Translations under genes and position numbers: made by a program
Notes under the pieces: model-generated
Databases searched by the model: none
Seen by the model: the letters and a program-made list of their open reading frames with translations, nothing else
What the model was told of the DNA's origin: nothing
NCBI RefSeq assembly: GCF_026914265.1
Contig: NC_069123.1
Coordinates: 31,768,178 to 31,832,177, forward strand
Origin: Mya arenaria
Lineage: Eukaryota > Mollusca > Bivalvia > Myida > Myidae
DNA length: 64,000 nt
Reading direction: 5' to 3'
In this document: positions 37,401 to 47,176 of the stretch, one piece after another
How positions within the stretch are numbered: position 1 is the stretch's first letter
Layout of the letters: every line of letters begins with the position of its first letter

Positions 37401-40400
37401 ATTTGCATTATATTCAAAAAAGTGTTATCTAACTTCATTAATTTAGTAGGTTATATAGTTGGAAATACATATCTTAAGTTTCAATGCAATACATGATATA
37501 CTTGCTGAGATATTGACTTAAATGTGGTTACATGCAAAACCTTAACCAGAATTTCTAAGTCGAATAATAAAGGGCAATTATTTTACATTATATGCAAACT
37601 AGAGTTATCTAACTTGATTAATTAAGTACGTTGGATGGTTGAGTACCATCGTATAAAGTCTCAATGCAATACCTCAAGTAGTTGACGCAAAACCTTAACC
37701 AGAATTTCTATGTCAAATAATAAAGGACAATTATTTGCATTAAATGCAAACTAGAGTTATCTAACTTGGTTAATTAAGTAGGTTGGATGGTTGATTAACG
37801 TATGTGTGCTTACACGCAAAACCTTAACCAGAATTTCTATGTCGAATAATAAAGGCCTATTATTTGCATTAAATGCAAACTAGAGTTATCTAACTTGGTT
37901 AATTAAGTAGGTTGGATGGTTGAGTACCATTGTATCGAGTCTCAATGCAATACCTCAAGTAGTTGCTGAGATATTAACCAATGTGTGCTTGCACGCAAAA
38001 CCTTAACCAAGGGGTGATGCCGATGCCGACGATTGGGTGAGTAGTATAGCTCTCCTTATTCTTCGAATAGTCTAGCTAAAAATATGCTTGAAGGACAGAC
38101 AGGCCTTGGGAGTTATTAAGATATTTTTTTTGTTAGAATGAATAATTATCAGAAATTTCAAACAAAATTAAGATGACTAAAAAATCAATTATCTTGTATT
38201 GCTCGAGTTCCAAAGATAAATATCCACTCGCAGAATTTTGCAAGTAAAGTTTAAAGTAACTTACAAATTTTAAATTTCACATTCATTTTGCTAGTATGCG
38301 AGTCCAATTTTTGTTCTTAGTCTATATCAAAATTGGCCCAAAACTACCAGAACCAGTCAAATTTTACCAGACTGGTTAGTCAGATGTCATTCATGATATC
38401 AGAGCATACCCCCAAAAGTCCTCGACTGTGTCAAATGCTGTGATGAGTTTAAGGTTAGCTGTCCATTCTTTCGTCTTATCGTTTTTAAAGAACCACATGG
38501 CCCATTTGTTTTGTAGTGGATGCTTTATTAACTGGTCTGGCGATAAAATCTGCTGCTCCTCCTCCAAAGCATTTTCCTGAAGACAAACAAAAACATGATG
38601 TTAAATTATAATGGCATTGAAGCTTGTTTAAGAGTTTATTTTATAGATAAATTACAGGGAGGTCCTTGTGTCTTTCATTTATAATGTTTTATTTGATACC
38701 AGAGTAAGTATACACATGAAAATTTGTTGTTTTAATTAAAAAAAACTATTGCCCAATTTTTGAGTTTCACAGGTTTGTTGAAGGAGATAACTCGATGTGA
38801 TCCACATGGAGTGGAGGGGAACAATGACATATGGATGTGTAATATGATTTTAGCATATATGTGAACTCTACCGGTGGTAGGTAAAATATACTGCTTTTGA
38901 GACCCTTCTATTGCCATACTGCTTTCTCGGCGAAACATACCGATATTGAAAGCTCTTTTAAAAAACTCAAAATTCTATCAAATTGGCCTTAAATTTTCTT
39001 TTAAAAACCTCAAAATTCTATCAACCATGCTAAAATACCATATTAAACTGTCACTTTAAAGAACATGGTGCAATAAACAACTTGTCAAATCACTTCACAC
39101 TTCAGCCGAGATCGTTGCTAAGTTACCAGAACGGTACAAAATACCAATAATCAACATTCTTTGTTAATTGGCATCCTACCAAATAGCATTTTCGTAAATA
39201 TTAAAGACATTATAAAACTGTCAAAACATTAAAGAAACAACAAATGTGTTTTTAATTATCTACAGTGTATAAAATTTTACGACATTTTGGTGGGAAAATT
39301 AACATACACAATTTCTGCAGTGATCTGCTCAGTTTAAGGAATTTTTGGCATGATAATCCCCTGCTAATCGCAATGGTGTCACGGTAGGGGCCAATTTCCT
39401 GTGTATTGGTTTATTGGCTCAGGACCATTTAGGGTCCATTAAAATAATAAAACATCGAAAAATGCACAACAGGATACTCAGATTGGAGATCTGATAAGCC
39501 AATTAGGCAATAAGATTAAGATCAATTAACAGAGGTTGTGTACTAATATACTGTTTTTTGTTGTTGTTGTTTTTTTTTGGGGGGGGGGGGGGGGGGGGGG
39601 GGGGTCACATATAGAAGGCTTAAACGAGGCCTTTTAACTCTGACCTGTTTTGGCAGTCTGATTTGATTTATTAGCAGCTCTTCTGAAAATAAATTTGTTT
39701 AATATGTAGGTAATATTCCTTCTGTTTGTCAATCAAAAACAGTTAATAAACACTGACATTTGACAAGTCTCTTAACCCTGACGTATTTCATCCGTATTTT
39801 CTGAAAATCTAAAAATAGTAACAAATATCAAGTTTTTGTTCACATTGTTTCGATCATTGTTCTTGACTGAAAATTGGAAGGAATTAGAAATTCAACCGCT
39901 TTTGAACCCAAACTACCAGTTTTGATACCCAAATCTACCTCTCTGTCATTGCCAAAGGTTGTGGGAGGGGTCCACCCCTGTCACAAGGTTGTTTGTTTTG
40001 TTGTTGTTGTTTGTTTTGGTTTTTTTTGGGGGGGGGGGGGGGGGCTCTCCACCTAGAATTTGATTTGTTTTCATACTCAATTTAAATCATTTTCCATGAT
40101 TTCCAGACTTGAACAAAAAAAGTTTGTTTTTTTCTCCAAATTTGGAAGGGTGTGTTCGAATATCAAAATAAAAATTTGTCTTTTTGTCTGTGGTAGTATG
40201 ATTGTACTTGTCTGGAGTCTTCTTTAGTGCAATGTCACATATTTCTCCAAAAATCGAAGACAGTTAAACATTTGAAGCAATCAAATAAATAAATACACAA
40301 AAAACAAATATGTAGGTAAAGAATCTTAGTTTGGTACGATCGGGATTGGGTACGAATGTTACATTCAGCCTGGCTGTTTTTAATTGTCTTTGGTAAAATA

Positions 40401-43400
40401 ATGTTTAATATGCTAATGTTTTAGAATGAAATGACAATAAATATCACTGCCCTTTCTTTAAAAATCACTTATAAAACATTGATAAAATAACTCCGAAATT
40501 CGTTCTGACAAAATGGCCGTTTCGGCGAATTTTGACATGATCGTAACCACGATAGCAGTGTTCTGCCAAGGACGCGCCCTTGCGCAGAAAAAATCGGGAT
40601 GGCGCAACGAAATACCTGTAGACGGGCCGATCGGCGCGCCCGTTTTTCAAAAAGCCATTTTGACTTAATCGATTTCTTTTTCAGAAGTTTTACAGCACAG
40701 CATTCATTCGATAAAACAACGATTTTCATTGGTCCGTATAAGTGTAACTATCCAACCGCGAGGGGTAGTATATTTTTTTTACCCAAATTCAATGTCATCA
40801 TAATGGCTGAGAAAAAGTGGGGAGGATTATAATTTAGGGATGTGATTTGTCCACGGATTCGCGAAATTCCGCGGATCTAATGGCCCCAAGGACCCCCCCC
40901 CCAAAAAAAAAGATATAAATAAAAAAAAAGATTTTTTTTTTTTTTTTAGCTGATTAAAAAAGATACTACTGGGCAGTTGCTTTTGGGCCAGTTTTTTCTT
41001 CTACGGCAGTGTGCTTTTGACCCCAAAAGTGCCCCAATGACCGAAATGGTTTCAGGCCTCAAGCAGCCAGGTCAATCACATCCCTGATAAAGCATAACTA
41101 CACATTGACATGTGAAACTGTTCATTAACATATATCATTGTGTCTCATTTGTGCCATGTTTATAGTTTTTTTCTAAATGTTAAATTGATCTGTCCAATAT
41201 TTGAGAATACTGAAGTCATGTGGATGTTACAACATGTATATAATGGGTAAATAAAACACTTTCATTTAAAAGTTTACATTTTTCCCCTGGAAAAGGTCAT
41301 GGCCCTTCACTTTTGAAAATGGCCCCTAATTTTCATGACTGCTGGGCCATTCGGCCCCATCTTTTTCAATCCTTGGCAGAACACTGCGATAGGTAAACAC
41401 TACATAAAGCATCAACATATATTTGTGGGTTACAATGAAATTTTCATCAAGAATATTTTACAAATAAACTTTAAAAAACATTTACTGAAATAGTGAAGTA
41501 TTTGATTGTGTTAGCGCCACCTTTGTTATGTTTACAGTGACCGTCTGCTTCAAATCAACAATGTTTAAATGACGATTTTTGTCAGTACAATACAATTAGC
41601 AATTATTTTAAAAGATTTAATTGTGCATTTTCTATCGCATTTTACGAACTTTCTTCATTAAATGAACGATTCTCAATGTATATTCTGATTGGCTGACATT
41701 CAATAGCTCCGCCTCCTGCCGATGTTTCCCTATTTGTCTCTTCTTAATTATTGGATTAGAAGATGACCGATTATGAATACACAGGTCGTCTGCTCACTAC
41801 ACAAATACACAATTAGCTGTCATATGACTTGGACAAGGCACATGGGAAGATGAAAGGGCAGTACGGCATATTTTAAGCAGTCAATGGGGGCATGGTGACA
41901 CCTAGCGGGAACACTTTTATCATAAGTATTACGTAATTTGTCTCAATTATGACAGCGGATTAAGGGCTGTCGATCTTTCATAATGATTTCAATAGTAAAA
42001 AGGGCACAAACGGGATAATTGGTGCTAATAGAGCATTTGTGAAAAGGGCACTACTCAAAAAGGGGGCAGGGCGGTAAGAAAAGGGGCACGGGCGCTGCGC
42101 CTTTGAAAAACGTGCTAGCTGGAGCACTGATTGTGTTCCCTAAAAGCCACAAGTCGACTGATTCATACCAATGTAAAATATTTATTTCAATTGTAACTCC
42201 ACAATATTTAACACTGCTTTGTTAAATACAAACACTAAAGTTACACATAAAATATTTTGAGCTCTTATTACACTTAATGTTTGATGAAACATAAGTTCAG
42301 ATTGACCTGTCAACAAAGCATCGCCTTTTTTTAACTACCTAGCGGGTGCCCGTTATCTTTCCGCTCGATATACTTAGCGCTTAGTCTTAAATAATAGACG
42401 TGTTATATGGGATTCTTCCAATCCCTAACGTCTAAACGGGAATGTGCAAAAAACGGGGGTGTTTAAAAAATATTGAAATTGTTTTAAGTGAAGTATTTTA
42501 TGGTTGAAATTGATCATAAAGAGTTATATTCATATTTTACCATGTAAGTGAAATGTTATTTTGCACTGAACAAGCATTTAATGCATTAAAACAAGTTGTT
42601 TACCTTTCCAATAAAACGGAAGTTGACTGACACAGGCAACAATTATACGAAGGGGAACAACTCGATACAATCGTAATAACTCGGCCTCCTCCGACAAAGC
42701 TTCAAGATAGACCTCGTTATATAATCGTAACAACTCGGCCAATGGTCGAAATGTTCCGAGCGATTTAAAACTGTGCCCTAAAGCCTTGCAGGTGCCCTTC
42801 ATGTATATATCGTTATGTTTTGACAGAATGAAATGAAGAAAAGCCGTCAAACTCATTATTATAAGTTGGATATTTAATTTTTGTGTACGGAACTAATATA
42901 AAATAACATTATCTGGTAATATTTCTTGTTTTTCTGTTATTTTATAGACGCTATATGCTTTAACCCGGAATCCTGATCGGAACAACTACCCACTTTTGAT
43001 ACTAAACAATTTGTACGTGAAGGATTTGCCATATCAAAAATCTAAAAAAAAAATCCGTCAACGTACAATTATTTGGACTAACTTAGCGCTGGGATCTCTG
43101 AATCTTGGCTAGGAAAACAACAAGTGGGATATGGACGCGCAGAGTGAGACTCTGAAGCGGCTGTTTATATGGACTTGTTTATAGAAACTTTTCTTTTTTG
43201 TAGTTTTGTTTGATAATATTTTTTACGGAAACAAAATGGCAATAATTTCTTTATCAATTCTGGTTTCTCTTAAATAAAATTACAACCTGTTGATACACTA
43301 TGGTGCTAAAATAATCCTGTTTAAAACATCTATTTCTTTCAACTAAGAGGCCACGATTATATGGTGGCAAACAAATTGCCAAATTACTTGTCACAATGTT

Positions 43401-43843
43401 ACAGAAATTTGTGTGATTACAGTGCATTATCTGTTTTCGAAAAGTTGATAAAAAAATCCTGACAAACCTTTCAGTTCAGTGTTACTAATAAAACTGGGGG
43501 CCTAGCATTTCCTTTATCATAAACTTAAGTGGTGGACCGAAAATCGGTTCAAATTTAGGCGGTTTAAAGACCTATCTTTTAAGAAGACTCTATATAAGAC
43601 TATGATCAATTGGTATCCACTCTACATATGGTCATATGTCCTTCGCCGATTTCGACGATTCATGTGTCAGTTTTTTTTCTACTTCATATGATTAAATAGC
43701 GGAACAAACGCGTAAATGATTTCACCAACTTGTAAACCTGTATATATGCTTTCAATGTATATTAATATTTTGAATTCTTTCTCTCATTAATAAGAAGAAT
43801 TTACAAAACATACGGAATTTACCTCAGAATCTCCAGAAGCCAT
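31458..43843 (-). CDS. EIF4E: Eukaryotic translation initiation factor 4E (eIF4E), 7 coding exons, 206 aa
   Basis: It binds the mRNA 5' cap and, through eIF4G, recruits the ribosome; 4E-binding proteins compete for its dorsal face. Coding exons in transcript order: 43843-43823, 38576-38410, 36642-36579, 34373-34260, 33525-33386, 32802-32748, 31517-31458; all junctions are GT-AG and phase-consistent. Recognisable are KHPLQNKWAMWFFKND (first cap-stacking Trp and nearby HPL block), TVEDFWGLYNHIQ (eIF4G/4E-BP contact with the key Trp), GIQPMWEDANN (second cap-stacking Trp and the Glu contacting guanine), NIRGKGDKLGLW (phosphate-binding Arg/Lys) and the C-terminal AGSTARDRYKV retaining the serine phosphorylated by Mnk kinases. 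The N-terminus before HPL is short (about 28 aa), as usual. Intron 1 is about 5.2 kb and full of transposons. It appears intact. An eIF4E class I protein is the best fit. Confidence 0.97.
33698..34044. mobile_element. GCTGCACTCTCACAG MITE in an eIF4E intron
   Basis: The left end AAGCTGCACTCTCACAG and the inverted right end CTGTGAGACCGCAGCTTA enclose about 347 bp including an (A/T)TTTTTGTCTTG motif and its inverse. Further copies or halves: about 33062-33290 (left end), 47430-47638 (right end), 60015-60340 (left end) and 63608-63770 (complete). No reading frame. Confidence 0.75.
34627..36335. mobile_element. TTAGGCCTAAAA-ended element hosting a CAGTG element
   Basis: The left end TTAGGCCTAAAAAAAATAAC then CATTTGGTT and TTACCCGACCCTACC, and the right end AACCCTAACCAAACAATT then TTTTTAGGCCTAA, are inverted. 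The CAGTG element copy 2 (34885-36296) occupies most of the interior, so the host element was short (around 300 bp), similar to 54825-55130. Confidence 0.6.
34885..36296. mobile_element. CAGTGCTCCAGC transposon, copy 2
   Basis: It has the same 12-bp inverted ends as copy 1 (CAGTGCTCCAGC at 34885, GCTGGAGCACTG ending 36296) and closely similar interior, 1412 bp. It is flanked by GGATG on both sides (34880-34884 and 36297-36301), one base short of the 6-bp duplications seen elsewhere. It lies in eIF4E intron 3, between the exons at 36579-36642 and 34260-34373. Confidence 0.85.
36685..38083 (+). repeat. ACAAGAG...GTCTAGCTAAAAA element with a roughly 180-bp internal tandem array
   Basis: It begins AAACAAGAGCTGTCACAG AGACAGCGCGCTCGG and ends CTTCGAATAGTCTAGCTAAAAA. 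Between them a unit of roughly 170-185 bp recurs about six times from 36840 to 38010. The unit contains AAAACCTTAACCAGAATTTC, AATAATAAAGG, ACTAGAGTTATCTAACTTGG and TCTCAATGCAATACAT; two units are shortened. The element fills most of eIF4E intron 2 and lies antisense to the gene. No coding capacity. Confidence 0.8.
40556..41386. mobile_element. CAGTGTTCTGCCAAGGA element nested in CAGTG copy 3
   Basis: An 831-bp element with inverted ends CAGTGTTCTGCCAAGGA and TCCTTGGCAGAACACTG and a perfect 6-bp target duplication CGATAG (40550-40555 and 41387-41392). The related uninterrupted site in copies 1 and 2 confirms the insertion point. It contains the smaller element at 40835-41085. No transposase frame is visible. 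Confidence 0.88.
40835..41085. mobile_element. CAGGGATGTGA element nested inside the 40556-41386 element
   Basis: It begins TAGGGATGTGATTTGTCC and ends AATCACATCCCTG, and includes the CGCGAAATTCCGCGGATC motif shared (inverted) with 1141-1459. It is the innermost of three nested insertions. Its own target duplication is not clear. Confidence 0.7.
42382..43080. mobile_element. TAGTC...GACTA element, Mutator-like by target duplication
   Basis: A 699-bp element with ends TAGTCTTAAATAATAGACG and (inverted) ACAATTATTTGGACTA and a perfect 10-bp direct repeat ACTTAGCGCT at 42372-42381 and 43081-43090. Duplications of 9-10 bp are the hallmark of Mutator-like transposons. A 92-codon minus-strand frame (42856-42578) lies inside; it contains a repeated AELLRLY segment, resembles no known protein and is probably not a gene. 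A 101-bp derivative is at 56194-56294. Confidence 0.82.
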
Positions 43844-44116
43844 GTTTTTCAGATGGCAAAATTGATCACGTGGGCTACCGGCGTCCGAATCGAGGTTTAC
43901 AAATTAACCCAACGAAAAAATATATACGAAAGATGAGTAGCTTAGAATCTCATCCACAGTGACGTCCCTTGACAATGCAAATTAATGCATCACATTAAGC
44001 CACAAGTTGTTAGAGGCTACATTACATTCTAAATCATCAAATCCATGAATCCCTTTCAGAATAATGACCTTGAAGAAATTTCGTTGGATATGGAGTTGCT
44101 CGGTCAAATATTTGGA

Positions 44117-45068
44117 AAACAAGAGGCCCTAAAGGGCCTATGCTCTACTGGCTTGGCTTTTGTGGTCTTATCAATCCAGAGCATGTATGTATGGGTAAAA
44201 GGCAACAGGCATATAGTTTATGTTTTGTGTTTGGTTTACCTGAAAACGTAGCACGTTCAACATCTGAGCCCAGAAAGTATTGTAAGCAGATTAGTTGCAT
44301 GAACTATTTTAATATGTGCCAAGTAAGTCATCTGACAAAAAAATGCTTTCAAAACTGTACACATAATAAAAGATTCTGTAGTTTTAAAAGTTAAAAAAAG
44401 TTGGTCAAAAGGTCAAAGTCAAGGGCATCCTAGGACAACATAGATCAATTTGAACAAACATTCACAATCAATTGTGCTGAGATGGATGCACGAACACACA
44501 AAAAGATTTTCAAACCTTTCCAGATTTATGTTTACCAAACCTGTGAACCCTGGGTGTGGCCAGTAATGACACCAGGTGCATAACTTAAACATTCACAACC
44601 AATTTTGTTAAGACGAATGCGCAAACTACAGAACTTAAAGTTAAAAAATGGCCTTTGGGCTTTCAACAAGAACAAGGCAGAGTAATTCACAAAATCAACT
44701 GCAGAAGCAAAAAGCAAATTGTCTCTCAAAATCCTAGACTTGCAAATTGTCTCCCTTAACTCTAGACTTGAATTTACATATACATGTAAACTTGGCTAAA
44801 AATAGAATTCGCTCATGCAGACCTGGCTAAAAATAGAAAGCATTTCTTTAAAACTTTCATGGCCCATAATCTAGGCATTCATGGGCGGATCTGGCTGGTT
44901 TTCAAAAGGAACCAAGCTCTAATGGATATCAAGTTTCATCGAGATACAATCAAAACTTAAGACTGTATCGTGTTCACAAGCAATAGTTTACAGACGCACG
45001 AACGCACGGATGCACATACTACGTACACATTACCATCGCATAAGCTCTTCTGCCAGTAGAGCTAAAAA
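44117..45068 (+). repeat. ACAAGAGGCCC...GTAGAGCTAAAAA element
   Basis: It starts AACAAGAGGCCCTAAAGGGCC and ends GCTCTTCTGCCAGTAGAGCTAAAAAC, the same 5' and 3' style as 36685-38083. The interior carries GGTCAAAGTCAAGGGCATCC and ACGCACGAACGCACGGATGC motifs, common in such repeats. It lies between the eIF4E 5' end and the Njmu-R1 3' end and shows no coding capacity. Confidence 0.7.
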
Positions 45069-47176
45069 CAACAACTTATAAAGACCCAAGAGATTTCCTT
45101 TTATACCAATCTTCATGAAATTTTGTCAGAATATTTGTCTCCGTGAAACATGGGTCATGAAAAAGTTCAGAGTGATGTGAGCAACATTGCATCTACACAA
45201 TGAACAATCTGGCATGAACGAATGTATGCCGTTTGATAACCTTTGCAATGACATATCACGCAGGACAGGATGGGATTTTGTCAATTTTAACAAGGGGCAT
45301 AACTCCTGTAATATTTCAGTGAGTGCTGTGACAACATGTGAGCAATCTTTGTCGGTACATTTATGTAAAGTTTCACAAACATTCACCAATCCTTCTTAAA
45401 AATAGAAATTTTCTTTAAGATGTTAATATCGGGACTACAGGAGACAAGTATTTTGAGGAGTTAATTGCGTTACACCTCTCAGTAACTGAAGAGTGACATT
45501 TATCTGTACCTCAAGAACTCCTTGGAATTCACTCTCTTCAATGGTACATGTATTAGTTTTAGGGGTAACATATAGACTGTATTTTGAATTCCGGGCATCT
45601 AACCTTGAGAATTCAAAATTATTTTTATCTGGTAAAGCATATGGCTGATCTCAATTGTCTCAAAATCAGAATACAAGTCAGTCTGCGATAAGACTTGCTA
45701 AAAGAACAGTATTGAGGCACTAAATTTCGTGATTGGAAACAACTTCAGTTCATTTATTAAAATACCACCCCAAAAATGATTCTGATATACTTACCCATCT
45801 TATTTGGCATATAGGCTGTAAACAGCATATGTTACCCTACCTTCCTACTCTTATGATACTTGCTTTCCATGATCAAAGAAACAAAACAATTAAGAATTAA
45901 CATTTTAATAAGCTCATTGCCATCAATAGTCAATGAAATTTATTTTTAATCAAATAAAAATTAATAAGTTAACAAACATATTTATGATATATATACACAT
46001 TTCCACAGACATATAAACCATCGCAATGTCCGTGACATTACACAACCTTTATTGCACTTGATCAAAATTTTAAATAAATGAAATATGTATATAAAATGCA
46101 CAAATAAACAGAATCTCGATTTATTTGATGAGTCAAATTTTGGGAAAATGGATACAGCCTTAAAATGAAAACCAGGTATAAAAGCCAAGCAAGTTTCAAT
46201 GGATCTTGATAATCTTGATTTTGTCTGAGGTGTATGTAATCATCAGCCTTAACATTATGAATATAGAAGTTAAAAATAGCTGTCAATAACTATAAACAGG
46301 GATGCCAACAGAAATTTGTAAAAAAAAAGGAAACTAGTATGAAATAAGAGTATCCCTATCACACTATATGCAAAACACAATTTTTTGTATAGATCAGATA
46401 AAAAGCAACAATTTAGTTTTGAAATTTTGTGGCCAAAAGAGAGGAAATTAGCTAAAAAGAGGAAAATTGGCAGCCCAATAATAAATGGAAAAAAACAAAA
46501 TCAAAATGTTATGTGAAAAAAATTCCTCCCCAAAATAGACAATTTTCTATAATAATCGCGAGACTGCCATATGGGGATGGTAACAGACTAAAACCTCTGA
46601 ATTTCCCCTAAAGAATAGTTCAAGTATGAGAAATGCAGTTGTAAATGGCTACGACCTCTCTTGAAATTGTTTTCAATGTCATATATACCAATATATGGTA
46701 GACTTCTCACTGTTTTTAATGCAAAAGTTCAGTTAAAACCAGAGATCGTGTAGATGCTTTGAACATTACAGCATGTTAGTAAATGGAACAATTATAACAG
46801 TTACAGAGGACACATACATATGATGGGACCATTTCTTCAACGGATGTATAACAAAATATTGTGCGATTAAGTAAATCAGTTTGATTTAATGTTCTTGTCT
46901 CAAATTCATTCAGTCATTCATTGAATTTTCAAATATAAATATCATTGTTACTAAAAAATACGAACTTGAAAGATACTGTTCATAGATTTCAACCATGAAA
47001 TCACACATTTATTAATTAATAAGTGCTAAAAATATTGCAAAAGTATTTCAAAATCATGCCTATTGCCATTTCAGGACTAAAAAGATGCCTGCTCATCTTG
47101 TCCGCAAAATAAAATTCAACACTTATCACCACAAAAACTAAATTCTACAGGGCTCCCAAACTGAAGACCTTGGCAA
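45069..47176 (-). other. Njmu-R1 3' UTR and spacer
   Basis: No exon was recognised. In the minus direction an AATAAA at about 46053-46048 lies roughly 1.1 kb after the Njmu-R1 stop and is a plausible poly(A) signal. The rest is AT-rich spacer. Confidence 0.35.

Larger units (their letters stand above)
39957..42129. mobile_element. CAGTG transposon, copy 3 (5' truncated, carries a nested element)
   Basis: The right end GCTGGAGCACTG (ending 42129) and interior match copies 1 and 2, but the left inverted end is missing; similarity begins near 39957 at GGTTGTGGGAGGGGTCC. It is split by the CAGTGTTCTGCC element at 40556-41386. It lies in eIF4E intron 1. A pure G run at about 40027-40043 follows the truncation. 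Confidence 0.8.

Noticed and set aside
39579..39605. Long G run as a regulatory quadruplex
   Set aside because: Similar G runs follow T tracts at 1381-1401 and 40027-40043; they look like simple-sequence expansion or assembly noise rather than conserved sites.
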